Numbered from the stretch's first letter, positions 53,462 through 62,529 are shown. The stretch: DNA of 64,000 nt from Bremerella sp. TYQ1 (GCF_020150455.1 NZ_CP083740.1:2170001-2234000), one strand, 5' to 3'. A program made the numbers and translations. Notes: generated from the sequence alone by a model not told the origin.

Positions 53462-55766
53462 AGTCGTTCCAGTCTGACTTCAAGTGAAGCTCGCCGTCAT
53501 CTTTGGGAGGTTTCCCACGCAGCGCCTCTTGCGCCTGTTTGTAGAGCACCGCTCGACGACGGCGAATCAGCTGGCGAAGATCGTACGGCGTCAGGCCGAT
53601 CTGACTGCCGATGTGGGCCAACACTTTTTGCTCCTTCGAGCAAACGTTTCCATCGGCGAATGCCATGTCGATCATCTTCACGAGCCAGTACTGCCCGATG
53701 GTGGGATCGCTTGGCACGCTGACTTCCAGTGTCTTGTTCTTTGCCGCAACACACATCTGCTTCAGCTGCTTGTGCGAGATTCCGTAGTCGGCGGCAAGTT
53801 GCTTGAGCTGCTCGATCTCTTTTGGGTCGAATCGTCCATCGGCGGCTGCCATGTAGACAACCCACGAGAACATATCGACCGAACGCATTCCTTCCGTCCA
53901 TTCTTCCAGCTGCAATTTTCGATTGCGAAACGCAGCTTCGACATCGTATTTGCTCAGGCCCAATTCCTTGGCGGCGGCGTGAATGAAAACTTTTTCCCAC
54001 GCTTCGATTCGACTATCGATCAAGCTCACGTCGACCAGGGCGATCAGCCATCGCTTGATGACTTGCGAATTCATATTACGAATCCGATTTCGATCGAGCT
54101 TTTCTTTCGAGCGCATCGCTTTGACCAGCGTCTCGTCCGGGACGTTGCATTTTTTGGCCACTTCACGAATGAAATCTTTGGCACTTCCCTTCGAGATATG
54201 GAGCGTGCCTGCGACTTCGCCGAGAAGCCGGCAAAGCGTGACGTCGTCTTCGCGCACGATCACGTTCGGGGCGGCACCGTCGATCTGCACCCCATCCATC
54301 TCGCTCTTGGTGAACTCGGGCAGCTTCTGCTCCATCATCACGACACGTTCCAGCGGCTCGTCCTCCATGGTGTTCACTTTCACGACCGAAACGTTCGTCT
54401 CGATCCCTTCGTAGGCTCGCTTCCGCAGCGCCATCGCGGGCGTGGAAGTGAAGGGGAGCACATCGGCAAGCGTCCATTCCAGCTCGCCATCGTTAAGAAC
54501 CGTATGGCAGAAGTCGCACGCATGCGAAGCGTTATTCGACTCAGGGGCACCACACTTGGGGCAATGCGAACTGGTGATCGTCCGTTCGATACGTGTCTTG
54601 CAGCCATGCTTGCGGACAAGGACCATCATAGTGCTGACTTGCACAGGATCTTTTTCGATTTCAATTTCGCCGCCGCGGCGGATCGTTCCACGGCGAGCCG
54701 ACCAGCGAATGTGCATCAATGTTTTATCGAACGGTTCTTCGGCAATCACGCCAGAGACATCGGCGGCCAGAATGCGTGGCTGCATGTAAACGTTGCGTTT
54801 GCCAAAGTCGTCTGGCTTCAGCTTCTTTTCGTAACCTTCGCAGAAGCGGTCGGTGGCAACTTTGCCCAGTGGATCGATCACGCCCAAACGATCGGCCAGA
54901 AACTTCCGGAAGAAGATCACGCTGGCTCGGTCTTCCAAGTAATGCGAACTGAAGCCAGGGTCTTGCTTGATCCAGTACCGCGTAGCACTGCTCATCTTGA
55001 ACGGCTTGGTCACCTTCCAGGACGACTGATCGGAGATCTCGGAAAGTACCCAGTCATGCTCGCCTGAGCGAACGGTACTTTCGCACGCAGGACATTTTTC
55101 AAACTGATTCACCGAAACGTCGGCACCACAGTTGGGGCAGTTGCCATGGATCGAACCGAAATCTTTGGAGGTCGTCTTCGCCCCGCGGCGACGCAGGAAC
55201 GTCCAGACTTCCGCGATCGGCTCGGTCTCTTTAATCACAACATCGGCTCCAGACTGCTGGATGCGATACTCGCGAACGGCCGCCCCGGTGACACGCATCG
55301 AGATCACTTCAAATGCGTTCTTATTGTTCTTGGACGACGTGATTTCGACAGGCGAAAGTTTATGCAGTTCGATTTTGATCGTCTTACGAGTCCGGCCGAG
55401 ACTCGCCTCTTCGTCGAGTCGAAACTGCAAACGCTGGAAGATCCCATCGGAAACAAACGCGCGGATGTCGCTGAGATCGCCGGTATCGTGAGCACGCTCC
55501 ATCGCGACAAATGCTTTGGCTGCGGCAACGCTGAAGTTTTTTAGATCGAAGTTCGGATCGGCTTCTTGAATCGATTGCAGCGCGGCTTCCATCTGACCGA
55601 GTTTCGATTTTTTATCTCCCAATCGAATCGTTGAGATGCTGCGAAGTCCACCATGCCAGTGCTCGGTCGCTAAGCCACCTAGGACGAAGATGACGACCAC
55701 CAAATAGCTAATTCCCTCGACGCCAACGCCAAATAAGAAGAAGCTATCTGCAAGCAGGGGGATCAT
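53460..55766 (-). CDS. Membrane-anchored protein with duplicated Tim44-like/zinc-ribbon modules and TerB-like C-terminus
   Basis: A 768-residue protein. An N-terminal membrane segment (about 14-32) is followed by a Tim44-like module at about 75-205 (NFSVAAAKAFVAMERAHDTGD ... EPIAEVWTFLRRRG), with a zinc ribbon of Cys210/213/225/228. A second, similarly sized domain at about 265-395 (SSHYLEDRASVIFFRKFLADRLG) leads to another ribbon, Cys402/405/417/420. The C-terminal about 570-745 has three helical TerB-like units (SLIDSRIEAWEKVFIHAAAKELG, AAADGRFDPKEIEQLKQLA, MAFADGNVCSKEQKVLAHIG) with the D-G-x motif in two of them. Tim44-like domains bind membranes or partners; TerB units are putative metal or protein binders. 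The combination with duplicated ribbons is unfamiliar. Function unknown. Confidence 0.78.
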   Translation of the reverse strand: MIPLLADSFFLFGVGVEGISYLVVVIFVLGGLATEHWHGGLRSISTIRLGDKKSKLGQMEAALQSIQEADPNFDLKNFSVAAAKAFVAMERAHDTGDLSDIRAFVSDGIFQRLQFRLDEEASLGRTRKTIKIELHKLSPVEITSSKNNKNAFEVISMRVTGAAVREYRIQQSGADVVIKETEPIAEVWTFLRRRGAKTTSKDFGSIHGNCPNCGADVSVNQFEKCPACESTVRSGEHDWVLSEISDQSSWKVTKPFKMSSATRYWIKQDPGFSSHYLEDRASVIFFRKFLADRLGVIDPLGKVATDRFCEGYEKKLKPDDFGKRNVYMQPRILAADVSGVIAEEPFDKTLMHIRWSARRGTIRRGGEIEIEKDPVQVSTMMVLVRKHGCKTRIERTITSSHCPKCGAPESNNASHACDFCHTVLNDGELEWTLADVLPFTSTPAMALRKRAYEGIETNVSVVKVNTMEDEPLERVVMMEQKLPEFTKSEMDGVQIDGAAPNVIVREDDVTLCRLLGEVAGTLHISKGSAKDFIREVAKKCNVPDETLVKAMRSKEKLDRNRIRNMNSQVIKRWLIALVDVSLIDSRIEAWEKVFIHAAAKELGLSKYDVEAAFRNRKLQLEEWTEGMRSVDMFSWVVYMAAADGRFDPKEIEQLKQLAADYGISHKQLKQMCVAAKNKTLEVSVPSDPTIGQYWLVKMIDMAFADGNVCSKEQKVLAHIGSQIGLTPYDLRQLIRRRRAVLYKQAQEALRGKPPKDDGELHLKSDWND

Positions 55767-55987
55767 GGTTTCCCTTTGGGAAGAGGAGCAGGAAGAGGTG
55801 CCAGCCGTCGTTGAATACCAGGCAAAATTAGCACTGCCGATGCCGAATCGTGACGGCGGCTTTTATTCGCACTGGCGTAGCCGCATCTGAGCCGCAACAT
55901 GCTGGCCCTACGAGCAATACCTGTCGTCGATTCGAAAAGGTATTCGACGAGTTTAAAGAAATATTGCCCGAAAATCGACCGAAATCG

Positions 55988-57067
55988 CTAGTTTCGTTCG
56001 TCGCGATGTTCTTTACCGCGATCTTGCAGGTAACGACGAAGATAGAGGGCTCGCTCGATGTTACGACCGGCCGTGTCGAGTTCGTTACCGCGGAGCTTCT
56101 GCAAGTGAGCCGGCTGGGTTTCGACAAACAGTTTGTTGATGTCGGCAATGGCCAGATCGTCGATCAGCCCCAGGTTCACCCCCATGCGGACGCTAGAAAG
56201 AAGGTGCATCGTTTCTTCGCTGCTGATCGTCTGCGCGGTGCACAGAATACCGTAAGCACGGCTGATCTTGTCGTGCAGGTCTTCGCGGTTCTGGGTGATC
56301 AGGAAGTCGCGTGCTTTCCGTTCGTACTCGATGATCATCGGGACGACGCCGCTGACCTGGCCGATGAGTTCTTCTTCCGACTTGCCGAGCGTGATTTGAT
56401 TGCTGATCTGGTAGAAGTCGCCCATGGCCTGAGAGCCTTCGCCGTATAAACCACGCACGGCCAGGTTGATCTTTTGCAGGCTGCGGAAGACTTTTTCGAT
56501 CTGGTTGGTAATCACCAGGGCAGGGAGGTGCAGCATCACGCTCACACGCATTCCGGTGCCAACGTTGGTCGGACACGCGGTCAAATAGCCAAGGCGTTCG
56601 TGGAACGCGTAGCTCAGTTTGCTTTCAAGCTGATCGTCGACTTCGTTGATCTGCTGCCAGGCACTGTCGAGATCGAGGCCGCTCTTCATCACTTGGATGC
56701 GGAGATGGTCTTCTTCGTTGATCATCACGCTGAGGCGTTCGTCGTTATCGATCGCGACGCTGCGCGCCCCTTCCGCTTCCGCATGCTCGCGGCTGATCAG
56801 TTGGCGTTCGGTGAGGAACTGGCGATCGACGTGGGCGAGTTCGTCGACGCGAAGGTAGTAGAGCGTGTTGAATCCGGGGATCGCTTGCAGACGATCGTGC
56901 ACCATCTTTTCGATCGACTGGCGATCTTGTGGAGTGCAGCGGCGAATGAAGGGGAACTCGGCCAGATTGCGAGCCAGGCGAATACGACTGCTGATCACGA
57001 TATCGGACTCTGGTCCGCTACCACGCATCCATTCGCCAGATCGACATGCCAATTCTTTTAGTTCCAC
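55988..57067 (-). CDS. mcsB: Protein-arginine kinase
   Basis: A 359-residue ATP:guanido phosphotransferase of the bacterial McsB type. SDIVISSRIRLARNLAEF, INEEDHLRIQVMKSGLDL and CPTNVGTGMRVSVMLHLPAL carry the conserved ATP and guanidinium contacts, including the Cys of CPTN. McsB phosphorylates arginine side chains, marking proteins for ClpC/ClpP in Bacillus. The GTG at 57067 (reading into ELKELACRSGEWMRG) has GAAGG upstream and matches the family N-terminus; the longer frame runs into the inverted repeat at 57165-57232. McsA is encoded just upstream. Confidence 0.92.
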   Translation of the reverse strand: MELKELACRSGEWMRGSGPESDIVISSRIRLARNLAEFPFIRRCTPQDRQSIEKMVHDRLQAIPGFNTLYYLRVDELAHVDRQFLTERQLISREHAEAEGARSVAIDNDERLSVMINEEDHLRIQVMKSGLDLDSAWQQINEVDDQLESKLSYAFHERLGYLTACPTNVGTGMRVSVMLHLPALVITNQIEKVFRSLQKINLAVRGLYGEGSQAMGDFYQISNQITLGKSEEELIGQVSGVVPMIIEYERKARDFLITQNREDLHDKISRAYGILCTAQTISSEETMHLLSSVRMGVNLGLIDDLAIADINKLFVETQPAHLQKLRGNELDTAGRNIERALYLRRYLQDRGKEHRDERN

Positions 57068-57164
57068 GTAAGTCTTACCTTCACTCTCCAGTAGCTTGCC
57101 TACCCGTAAATGCCATCCACTTGGGGTCGCAGCTTGTGTCTGTAAATCTATCCAATGGGCATCG

Positions 57165-57232
57165 CGTAGGGCCCGCGTGTCGCGGGTTAGGAAGCCGACA
57201 TTATGCTCGACCCGCGACACGCGGGCCCTACG
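57165..57232. repeat. REPIN-like inverted repeat between mcsA and mcsB
   Basis: A perfect 23-base inverted repeat (57165-57187 and 57210-57232) with a 22-base spacer. Each arm begins CGTAGGG and contains the mini-hairpin CCCGCG-TGT-CGCGGG (in opposite sense in the second). The architecture matches the element at 38855. It separates the mcsA stop from the mcsB start in a 209-bp gap and may insulate or attenuate mcsB expression. Confidence 0.75.
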
Positions 57233-57276
57233 GGAGTCATTTGAGCCCTGCTTATCTTATCAGGCTGAGATGCCGA

Positions 57277-57786
57277 TCAGGCTTCTCCTCCCTCAATCTT
57301 ACGGATTTCGTCGCGGATTTGGGAGGCACGCTCGTAATCTTCCTTTTCGACGGCCACCTTCATGTCGTTATGAAGCTGGATCAAGCGTGTCTGCTCTTGC
57401 GAGGTTTGCTGATGATGCTTGGGGTGTTTGCCGCTGTGCTCGGTATCGCCGTGGATGTTGACGATCAGCGGATCGAGTTCGCTGGCGAAGCAGGTATAGT
57501 CGTGCGGACAGCCGAGGCGGCCTTGGTTGCGGAACTCGTAGAAGCTGATGCCACAGATCGGACAGACCTGTTCGTCGAGCTTGGCGAGTTCCTTGGCGGT
57601 GTCGGCCACTTTCAGCTGATGATGCAGCATGCCGGCCAACGAAGGCTGAATCGGAGAGCCACCGCTGGGGTTCTGCGTTAAGTAGGACTGCGCGCACTGC
57701 TCGCACAAATGGAGTTCGTGCGGTTTATCGCCGGTAAGTTCCGTAATGTGGAACGTGGCTGGCTTTTCGCATTGTTGACACTTCAT
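57277..57786 (-). CDS. mcsA: McsA-like zinc-binding protein (UvrB/UvrC-motif)
   Basis: A 169-residue protein. Two zinc-binding Cys clusters are visible: CQQCEKP ... CEQC near the N-terminus and CPICG ... CPHDYTC in the middle. A coiled-coil UvrB/C-type motif at the C-terminus (NDMKVAVEKEDYERASQIRDEIRKI) completes the McsA layout. McsA activates the arginine kinase McsB and binds metal ions. AGGAGG lies 10 bases before the ATG at 57786. mcsB follows 209 bp downstream across an inverted repeat. Unlike Bacillus, no ctsR or clpC gene is adjacent. Confidence 0.9.
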   Translation of the reverse strand: MKCQQCEKPATFHITELTGDKPHELHLCEQCAQSYLTQNPSGGSPIQPSLAGMLHHQLKVADTAKELAKLDEQVCPICGISFYEFRNQGRLGCPHDYTCFASELDPLIVNIHGDTEHSGKHPKHHQQTSQEQTRLIQLHNDMKVAVEKEDYERASQIRDEIRKIEGGEA

Positions 57787-58076
57787 GACGAAAAATCGCC
57801 TCCTTCCACGCAAGGTGGGAAACGGCCGGTTTGCCGGCTTCCGAATCGCTTGCCCCACTGACAGCAAGCCGATCAACGTAAATCCAATTCGCAATTAGAG
57901 ATACCGCGAGAGGATTATTCTGGATTCTATCGACGCCAAGGGGGGTGTCAAGATTAGACGCCATGCCGTTCAATGTTACCAGAGACCGAAAATTGTCGGG
58001 CGTGAACTTTTCAGATGCCTGCGGGGTCTCCTCCAACGGATTGGCCACGCACTACCCTTTGGCAGACAACTGACTT

Positions 58077-59594
58077 ATGCCGTATCTCCCAGAGTTTTCC
58101 GAGTTTGATCAGCTCGCGGACAAGTTCGAGATTATTCCCGTTTATCGGCGATTGATCAGCGATTCGATGACCCCTGTCTCGGCATTCCACAAACTGGACA
58201 CTGGCGAGCCTGCTTGCTTGTTTGAAAGTGTCGTCGGCGGAGAGAAAGTCGGCCGATACAGCTTTATCGGCATCCATCCCGAATACCACATCAGCGCAAC
58301 GCGCGATCAGGTCACCATCAGCCGAAAAGATGGCAGCACCGAGACCTTCACGAGTGCGAACCCGCTGGAAGAGCTTCGTAAGCGACTCGATACCGGCAGC
58401 GTCGCCCATATCGAAGGGCTCCCCCCGTTCAACGGTGGTGCGATTGGCTACGCGGGGTACGACGTCGTCCGCTACGTCGAAAACCTGCCCAACGCTCCGG
58501 AAGACGACCGCAAGCTGCCAGATCTTTCGTTTGGGTTCTATAACAATTTGGTCGTGTTCGATAACGTCACGAAAACTGCCTACGTGATCGTGATGGCGAA
58601 ATGCCCCCAGGGGGAATCGGCCGACCGCCAGGCCATCTACGACGCCGCTTGCCAGCAAGCCGAAGAAATTGTCGCCCAACTGACCAAGCACGATCCGACA
58701 CTAACCCCCACCGATATCGACCTGGCAGGGTACCCAACGATTCCCTACCGCTCGAACTTCACGCAGGAAGACTTCGAGGCGGCCGTCCGCAAATGTGTCG
58801 AGTACATCGAAGCCGGCGATATCTTTCAGGTCGTCTTCAGTCAGCGACTGGCGGTCGACATTCAAAGCGATCCGTTCGAGATCTATCGGACGCTGCGGAT
58901 CGTGAATCCGAGCCCGTTCATGTTCTTCCTGCGATCGCCTGAGACAACACTCGTCGGAAGTTCTCCAGAGATCATGGTTCGCGTGATGGATGGCACGGTA
59001 ACCGTTCGTCCCCTAGCCGGCACACGTCCAAGAGGCTTAACCGAAGCGGAAGATGCTCGCCTGGCCGAAGAACTTCTGGCCGATCCCAAAGAACGTGCCG
59101 AGCATGTCATGCTGGTCGATCTCGGCCGTAACGACGTCGGCCGTGTCGCGAAGTACCGCAGCGTTCAATTGTCGGACGTGATGGCGATTGAACGTTATAG
59201 CCATGTGATGCACATCACCTCGAACGTGACCGGAGAGTTGCCGGAAGGGAAGGACGCTTTCGACGCGATGGCGGCCTGTTTGCCGGCCGGGACGGTCTCT
59301 GGCGCACCCAAGGTTCGTGCGATGGAAATCATCGACGAGATCGAACCACATCGACGCGGCCCTTACGCTGGCGCGGTTGGCTATATCGACTACGGCGGTA
59401 ACATGGATACATGTATCGCCCTGCGAACAATTGTCATCCAAGATGGCACCGCGTACGTTCAAGCCGGCGCGGGGATCGTTGCGGACAGCGATCCGCAGAT
59501 GGAATACCAGGAAACGCTTAACAAAGCGCGCGGCATCTTGAAAGCGATCGAGATTACCGAAAAACGTTCGGCCGCCGCGAAAAGCCAACGCTAA
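58077..59594 (+). CDS. trpE: Anthranilate synthase component I
   Basis: A 505-residue chorismate-utilising enzyme. The N-terminal part holds the Trp-feedback region (YRRLISDSMTPVSAFHKL). The C-terminal chorismate-binding domain shows GDIFQVVFSQRLAVDI, MFFLRSPETTLVGSSPEIMVRV, RPLAGTRPRGLTEAEDARLAEELLADPKERAEHVMLVDLGRNDVGRV and GAPKVRAMEIIDEIEPHRRGPY with AGAGIVADSDPQMEYQET at the end. It converts chorismate to anthranilate with TrpG or ammonia. trpG is not adjacent. It is followed by the monooxygenase gene after 30 bp. Confidence 0.96.
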   Translation: MPYLPEFSEFDQLADKFEIIPVYRRLISDSMTPVSAFHKLDTGEPACLFESVVGGEKVGRYSFIGIHPEYHISATRDQVTISRKDGSTETFTSANPLEELRKRLDTGSVAHIEGLPPFNGGAIGYAGYDVVRYVENLPNAPEDDRKLPDLSFGFYNNLVVFDNVTKTAYVIVMAKCPQGESADRQAIYDAACQQAEEIVAQLTKHDPTLTPTDIDLAGYPTIPYRSNFTQEDFEAAVRKCVEYIEAGDIFQVVFSQRLAVDIQSDPFEIYRTLRIVNPSPFMFFLRSPETTLVGSSPEIMVRVMDGTVTVRPLAGTRPRGLTEAEDARLAEELLADPKERAEHVMLVDLGRNDVGRVAKYRSVQLSDVMAIERYSHVMHITSNVTGELPEGKDAFDAMAACLPAGTVSGAPKVRAMEIIDEIEPHRRGPYAGAVGYIDYGGNMDTCIALRTIVIQDGTAYVQAGAGIVADSDPQMEYQETLNKARGILKAIEITEKRSAAAKSQR

Positions 59595-59624
59595 AACAAC
59601 TGAAACACTCTAACCGAGAAAATT

Positions 59625-59945
59625 ATGCGCACCATGATCCACGTCATCGCCACCATCGAACTGAAGCCTGATACCCGCGATGCCTTCCTGGCGCTCTTCC
59701 ACGAACTGGTACCCAAAGTTCTGGAAGAAGATGGCTGCATCACCTACGGCCCGACGATCGACGTCGACGCCAACTTGGGCGACGTTCAAACCGGCCCCCG
59801 CGATCATGTCGTGACCGTCGTCGAGGCCTGGGAATCGGTCGAGCACCTGCAAGCTCACCTGGTTGCGCCTCATATGAACGACTACCGCGACCAAGTCAAA
59901 GACATGGTCACCGACATGAAAGTTCAAGTCTTAGCCCCAGCCTAA
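59625..59945 (+). CDS. Antibiotic-biosynthesis-monooxygenase-type (ABM) dimeric ferredoxin-fold protein
   Basis: A 106-residue ABM-fold protein: MIHVIATIELKPDTRDAFLALFHELVPKVLEEDGC and DHVVTVVEAWESVEHLQAHLVAPHMNDY contain the fold landmarks. These are small dimeric quinol-type monooxygenases or unknown heme/quinone-binding proteins. An ATG at 59625 is chosen; one three codons in (59634) is equally plausible. It follows trpE by 30 bp, so co-transcription is likely though no biochemical link is known. Confidence 0.85.
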   Translation: MRTMIHVIATIELKPDTRDAFLALFHELVPKVLEEDGCITYGPTIDVDANLGDVQTGPRDHVVTVVEAWESVEHLQAHLVAPHMNDYRDQVKDMVTDMKVQVLAPA

Positions 59946-59959
59946 GACAAACGGCGAAC

Positions 59960-59992
59960 GTAGGGTCGGCCTGAATGAATCGCGGACCCTGC
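59960..59992. repeat. Degenerate GTAGGG inverted repeat between convergent genes
   Basis: GTAGGGTC (59960-59967) matches GACCCTGC (59985-59992) as an inverted repeat with one mismatch, with a 17-base loop. It lies between the monooxygenase gene and the convergent methyltransferase gene, similar to the location of the other elements. Could be a degenerate repeat or a simple terminator hairpin. Confidence 0.4.
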
Positions 59993-60027
59993 GCCAGGCC
60001 ACTCTCGAAGCTGCCATCGAGAACCTA

Positions 60028-60732
60028 CTACTTCCGTTCAAATTGCAGGAAGTAGTTCTCTTTAAACGATGGCACTTCGACTTCGTTGACGAAACGGAAG
60101 CCTGCTTTTTCAATTTCTGCGCGGAAGACTTCTTGCCCGGCGCGGACATGATCTAACGTCCATTCGCGCGATTCTCCGGGGATGCGTTTGAAGTCGATAA
60201 CGACCAGCTTCCCGCCTGGCTTCATCGCTTTATGAATCGATGCGAGCGACTGCTCAGGGTATTCAAAGTGATGGTAGACGTCGCAGATGAAAGCCGCATT
60301 AATGCTGCCAGGTGCCAAGCGGATGTCGTCTTCACTGCATAGGACCGGGGTTACATTGTTAAGGCCGCGAATCTCGGCCAACTTCTCGACTCGCTCGACA
60401 AACTTCGGGGCAATATCGAGAGCGTAGACCCAGCCTTCGTTGCCGACTGCTGCCGAAAAGGGTTCGACGAACAGCCCTGTCCCTGTGCCGATGTCGGCGA
60501 TCCGATCCCCCGGCGAAAGCTTCATCCGTTCGACAATCTCCTGCTTGGCCTGAAACACCTCGCGGCTTTCGACTTCAAATCGATTCACCCAAGCCTCGAC
60601 GTCTAGTTCGGGGTCGAGGAATCTCTCGTTGATCCCAGGCTTCACACTTTCAGGCGCGGCCACTTCCTGAGCGTATGCGGCAACCGAAGAAAGCAAGAGT
60701 AAAGCCCAACAGGCAAGTGCCACAGAACGCAT
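60028..60732 (-). CDS. Exported class I SAM-dependent methyltransferase
   Basis: A 234-residue methyltransferase with an N-terminal signal peptide (RSVALACWALLLLSSVAAYAQ). Motif I is IADIGTGTGLFVEPFSAAVG, followed by DIAPKFVERVEKLAE, and FICDVYHHFEYPEQSLASIHKAMKPGGKLVVIDFKRIPG matches the Rossmann methyltransferase core. An exported SAM enzyme is unusual because the cofactor is cytoplasmic; the mature part may act before or without export, or the signal may be a membrane anchor. Substrate unknown. Longer upstream frames lack ribosome sites. Confidence 0.83.
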   Translation of the reverse strand: MRSVALACWALLLLSSVAAYAQEVAAPESVKPGINERFLDPELDVEAWVNRFEVESREVFQAKQEIVERMKLSPGDRIADIGTGTGLFVEPFSAAVGNEGWVYALDIAPKFVERVEKLAEIRGLNNVTPVLCSEDDIRLAPGSINAAFICDVYHHFEYPEQSLASIHKAMKPGGKLVVIDFKRIPGESREWTLDHVRAGQEVFRAEIEKAGFRFVNEVEVPSFKENYFLQFERK

Positions 60733-61120
60733 CGAAATAACTTTCCACGCAAGAGATTCAGGAACGGTCAAAGAGGTCTTTCGCAATCTAAGCGGGACGC
60801 CAGAGAAGGTCAATCACTTGCTGCGATCCGATCGTTCGCGGCACGTCAAAGATCTACGGCATAAACCCAACCACCTCATAACGGTGGGTTTATATGTCAT
60901 TAGTAGGCGAATCGTTACAGTGGCATAGTAACTACTAACAAACCCATTTTAATTGAAAGCCTTTACACAGGCACCACTGCGGGAATCCGCATGTCTATCT
61001 GTTTCCTTCTAAAAACCATTTTTCTTGCACATGAGTGTATGCGATCTAACTTTGTCATGCCGAAGATGTTCAACGGCATTTACCATCGATATGGAATTCA
61101 ATCGCTCCGGGCAGGGTTCA
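60733..61120. other. Gene-free stretch upstream of the HD-GYP gene
   Basis: 388 bp, A+T-rich in its middle, with no supported gene. A hairpin (ATAAACCCA ... TGGGTTTAT, 60861-60893) could terminate or regulate, but has no T run. It presumably contains the HD-GYP promoter. Confidence 0.5.
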
Positions 61121-62092
61121 ATGGCGATTTCCGTCGAGACTAAAACACGACAAAGCTTTCTTCCGGTACCGTTAGCGACATTGTGTCTGACGGCAGATTT
61201 ACCGGTGGATGTATTTGGTTGTCTTCATCAAGGCTCCGAGCCAATTCTTCTGCGGCGGCGTAACGTCGAAGTGGCAGACGACGAGTTTCCCAGACTGCTG
61301 GAGAGTGGTGTCGAGACGGTCTACATTCCTCGCGATCAAGCCGACATCTTTCAGAAGTATCTGCAAGACAACGTTCGCAACATCATCAGCAACGAAGAGA
61401 TCCCGGTCGAGCGGCGACTCGACTTCTTAAACAACACCGGCCGCACGATGCTGCAAGAGTTGTTTCGGGCCGACAACCTCGACAAGACGGTCGAAAGTGT
61501 TGGGGTCCTCAGCGAGCATATGACCACGTTGATCTCGCAAGATTCGGTCATCGCCAGCGAGATGTTCGACGTGCTGCGGCATGACTATCACACCTACACA
61601 CATACTTACAACGTCGCAAGTTACGTCATGCTGTTAGCTCAGGGAATGGGCATCGCGGACGAAACCGAACTGAAGGCGATCTCTGTCGGCGGACTTCTGC
61701 ACGACTTGGGAAAACTGCGAATCCCCAACCACGTGCTGACGAAGAAAGAGCGATTGACCGATGCCGAGTGGAAGCTGATTCAGCGGCACCCGACTGATGG
61801 CTTTGTCGCTTTGGCTGAGCGTTCCGAGCTTTCGTACGAACAGTTGATGATGGTTTATCAGCACCATGAAAAGCTTGATGGATCTGGGTATCCGGTCGGT
61901 ATCGATGGCGACGAGATCCATTTCTATGCCCAGATTTGTACGGTCGTCGATATTTTCGAGGCCCTGACAAGCAATCGCCCTTATCGCAATCCGAACACCC
62001 GCAAAGAGGCGTTCGAGATCTTGGAGCAGATGGTTCCACTAAAACTTAACGGGGAGATGGTCCGATGCTGGAAAGCATTGATGATGCCATAG
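61121..62092 (+). CDS. HD-GYP domain c-di-GMP phosphodiesterase
   Basis: A 323-residue protein. Residues about 1-140 are an N-terminal region without a recognised domain. The HD-GYP domain occupies about 145-320: HTYTHTYNVASYVM, GGLLHDLGKLRIPN (HD at 194-195), QRHPTDG and HHEKLDGSGYP (GYP at 256-258). All the metal and GYP residues are present, so phosphodiesterase activity against cyclic-di-GMP is likely. Its stop overlaps the start of a PilZ-domain gene by 28 bases, implying translational coupling. The start is set at the ATG at 61121; another at 61091 is possible. Confidence 0.93.
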   Translation: MAISVETKTRQSFLPVPLATLCLTADLPVDVFGCLHQGSEPILLRRRNVEVADDEFPRLLESGVETVYIPRDQADIFQKYLQDNVRNIISNEEIPVERRLDFLNNTGRTMLQELFRADNLDKTVESVGVLSEHMTTLISQDSVIASEMFDVLRHDYHTYTHTYNVASYVMLLAQGMGIADETELKAISVGGLLHDLGKLRIPNHVLTKKERLTDAEWKLIQRHPTDGFVALAERSELSYEQLMMVYQHHEKLDGSGYPVGIDGDEIHFYAQICTVVDIFEALTSNRPYRNPNTRKEAFEILEQMVPLKLNGEMVRCWKALMMP

Positions 62093-62529
62093 CAAGCGGC
62101 CTGCCGAGACAGGGCGACAGTGCCTTTGAACGTGCGATTCGCAACGTGCCGTTCAATGTGCAGATTCCCCGCTCGAAGCTGGAAGCATTAGGCAAGTCAG
62201 GCCCTTCGACGCCGATGGTGACCGATCAGCGGCGTCACATTCGTTTCCGTCAGCTGAAACGTTGTTTGCTTCGCTACGAAGCAACATACCCCAAAGTGCC
62301 TCGACATGCCGACCTGTTTCAGGCGTTGATCATCAATGTCTCGAAGGAAGGAATCGGACTGCTGCACGAAGAACAGCTTTATCCCAAAGAGCGTTTTCAT
62401 TTACGCGTTGAAGGATATGGACTGTTGCGACTGACCGTGGCACGATGCCAGAAGCTGGGCCCGCGCTGCTACGAAATTGGTGCCGTAGGAGATCGTCCGC
62501 TGGACGTGAAAACACTGATCGGGCTTTAG
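62065..62529 (+). CDS. PilZ-domain protein (paralogue 1)
   Basis: A 154-residue PilZ protein. R-x-x-x-R is at 56-60 (RRHIR) and N-x-S-x-x-G at 91-96 (NVSKEG), the cyclic-di-GMP-binding signatures; the D/N variant at the second site is usual. GGGGAGATGG upstream of the ATG at 62065 is within the end of the HD-GYP gene, supporting translational coupling. The N-terminal 50 residues (FNVQIPRSKLEAL) are conserved in the paralogue at 63044 and are not part of PilZ. It is probably a c-di-GMP effector of the adjacent HD-GYP enzyme. Confidence 0.85.
   Translation: MLESIDDAIASGLPRQGDSAFERAIRNVPFNVQIPRSKLEALGKSGPSTPMVTDQRRHIRFRQLKRCLLRYEATYPKVPRHADLFQALIINVSKEGIGLLHEEQLYPKERFHLRVEGYGLLRLTVARCQKLGPRCYEIGAVGDRPLDVKTLIGL

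Noticed and set aside
53484..55067. A 527-residue open frame antisense to the Tim44-like gene
   Set aside because: Its sequence is low-probability and has no domain; the minus-strand gene has membrane, zinc ribbon and TerB-like features and a good start.
57068..57220. mcsB start at 57220, giving a longer protein
   Set aside because: The extra N-terminus would be encoded largely by the inverted repeat at 57165-57232 and shows no similarity to McsB; the GTG at 57067 matches the family start.
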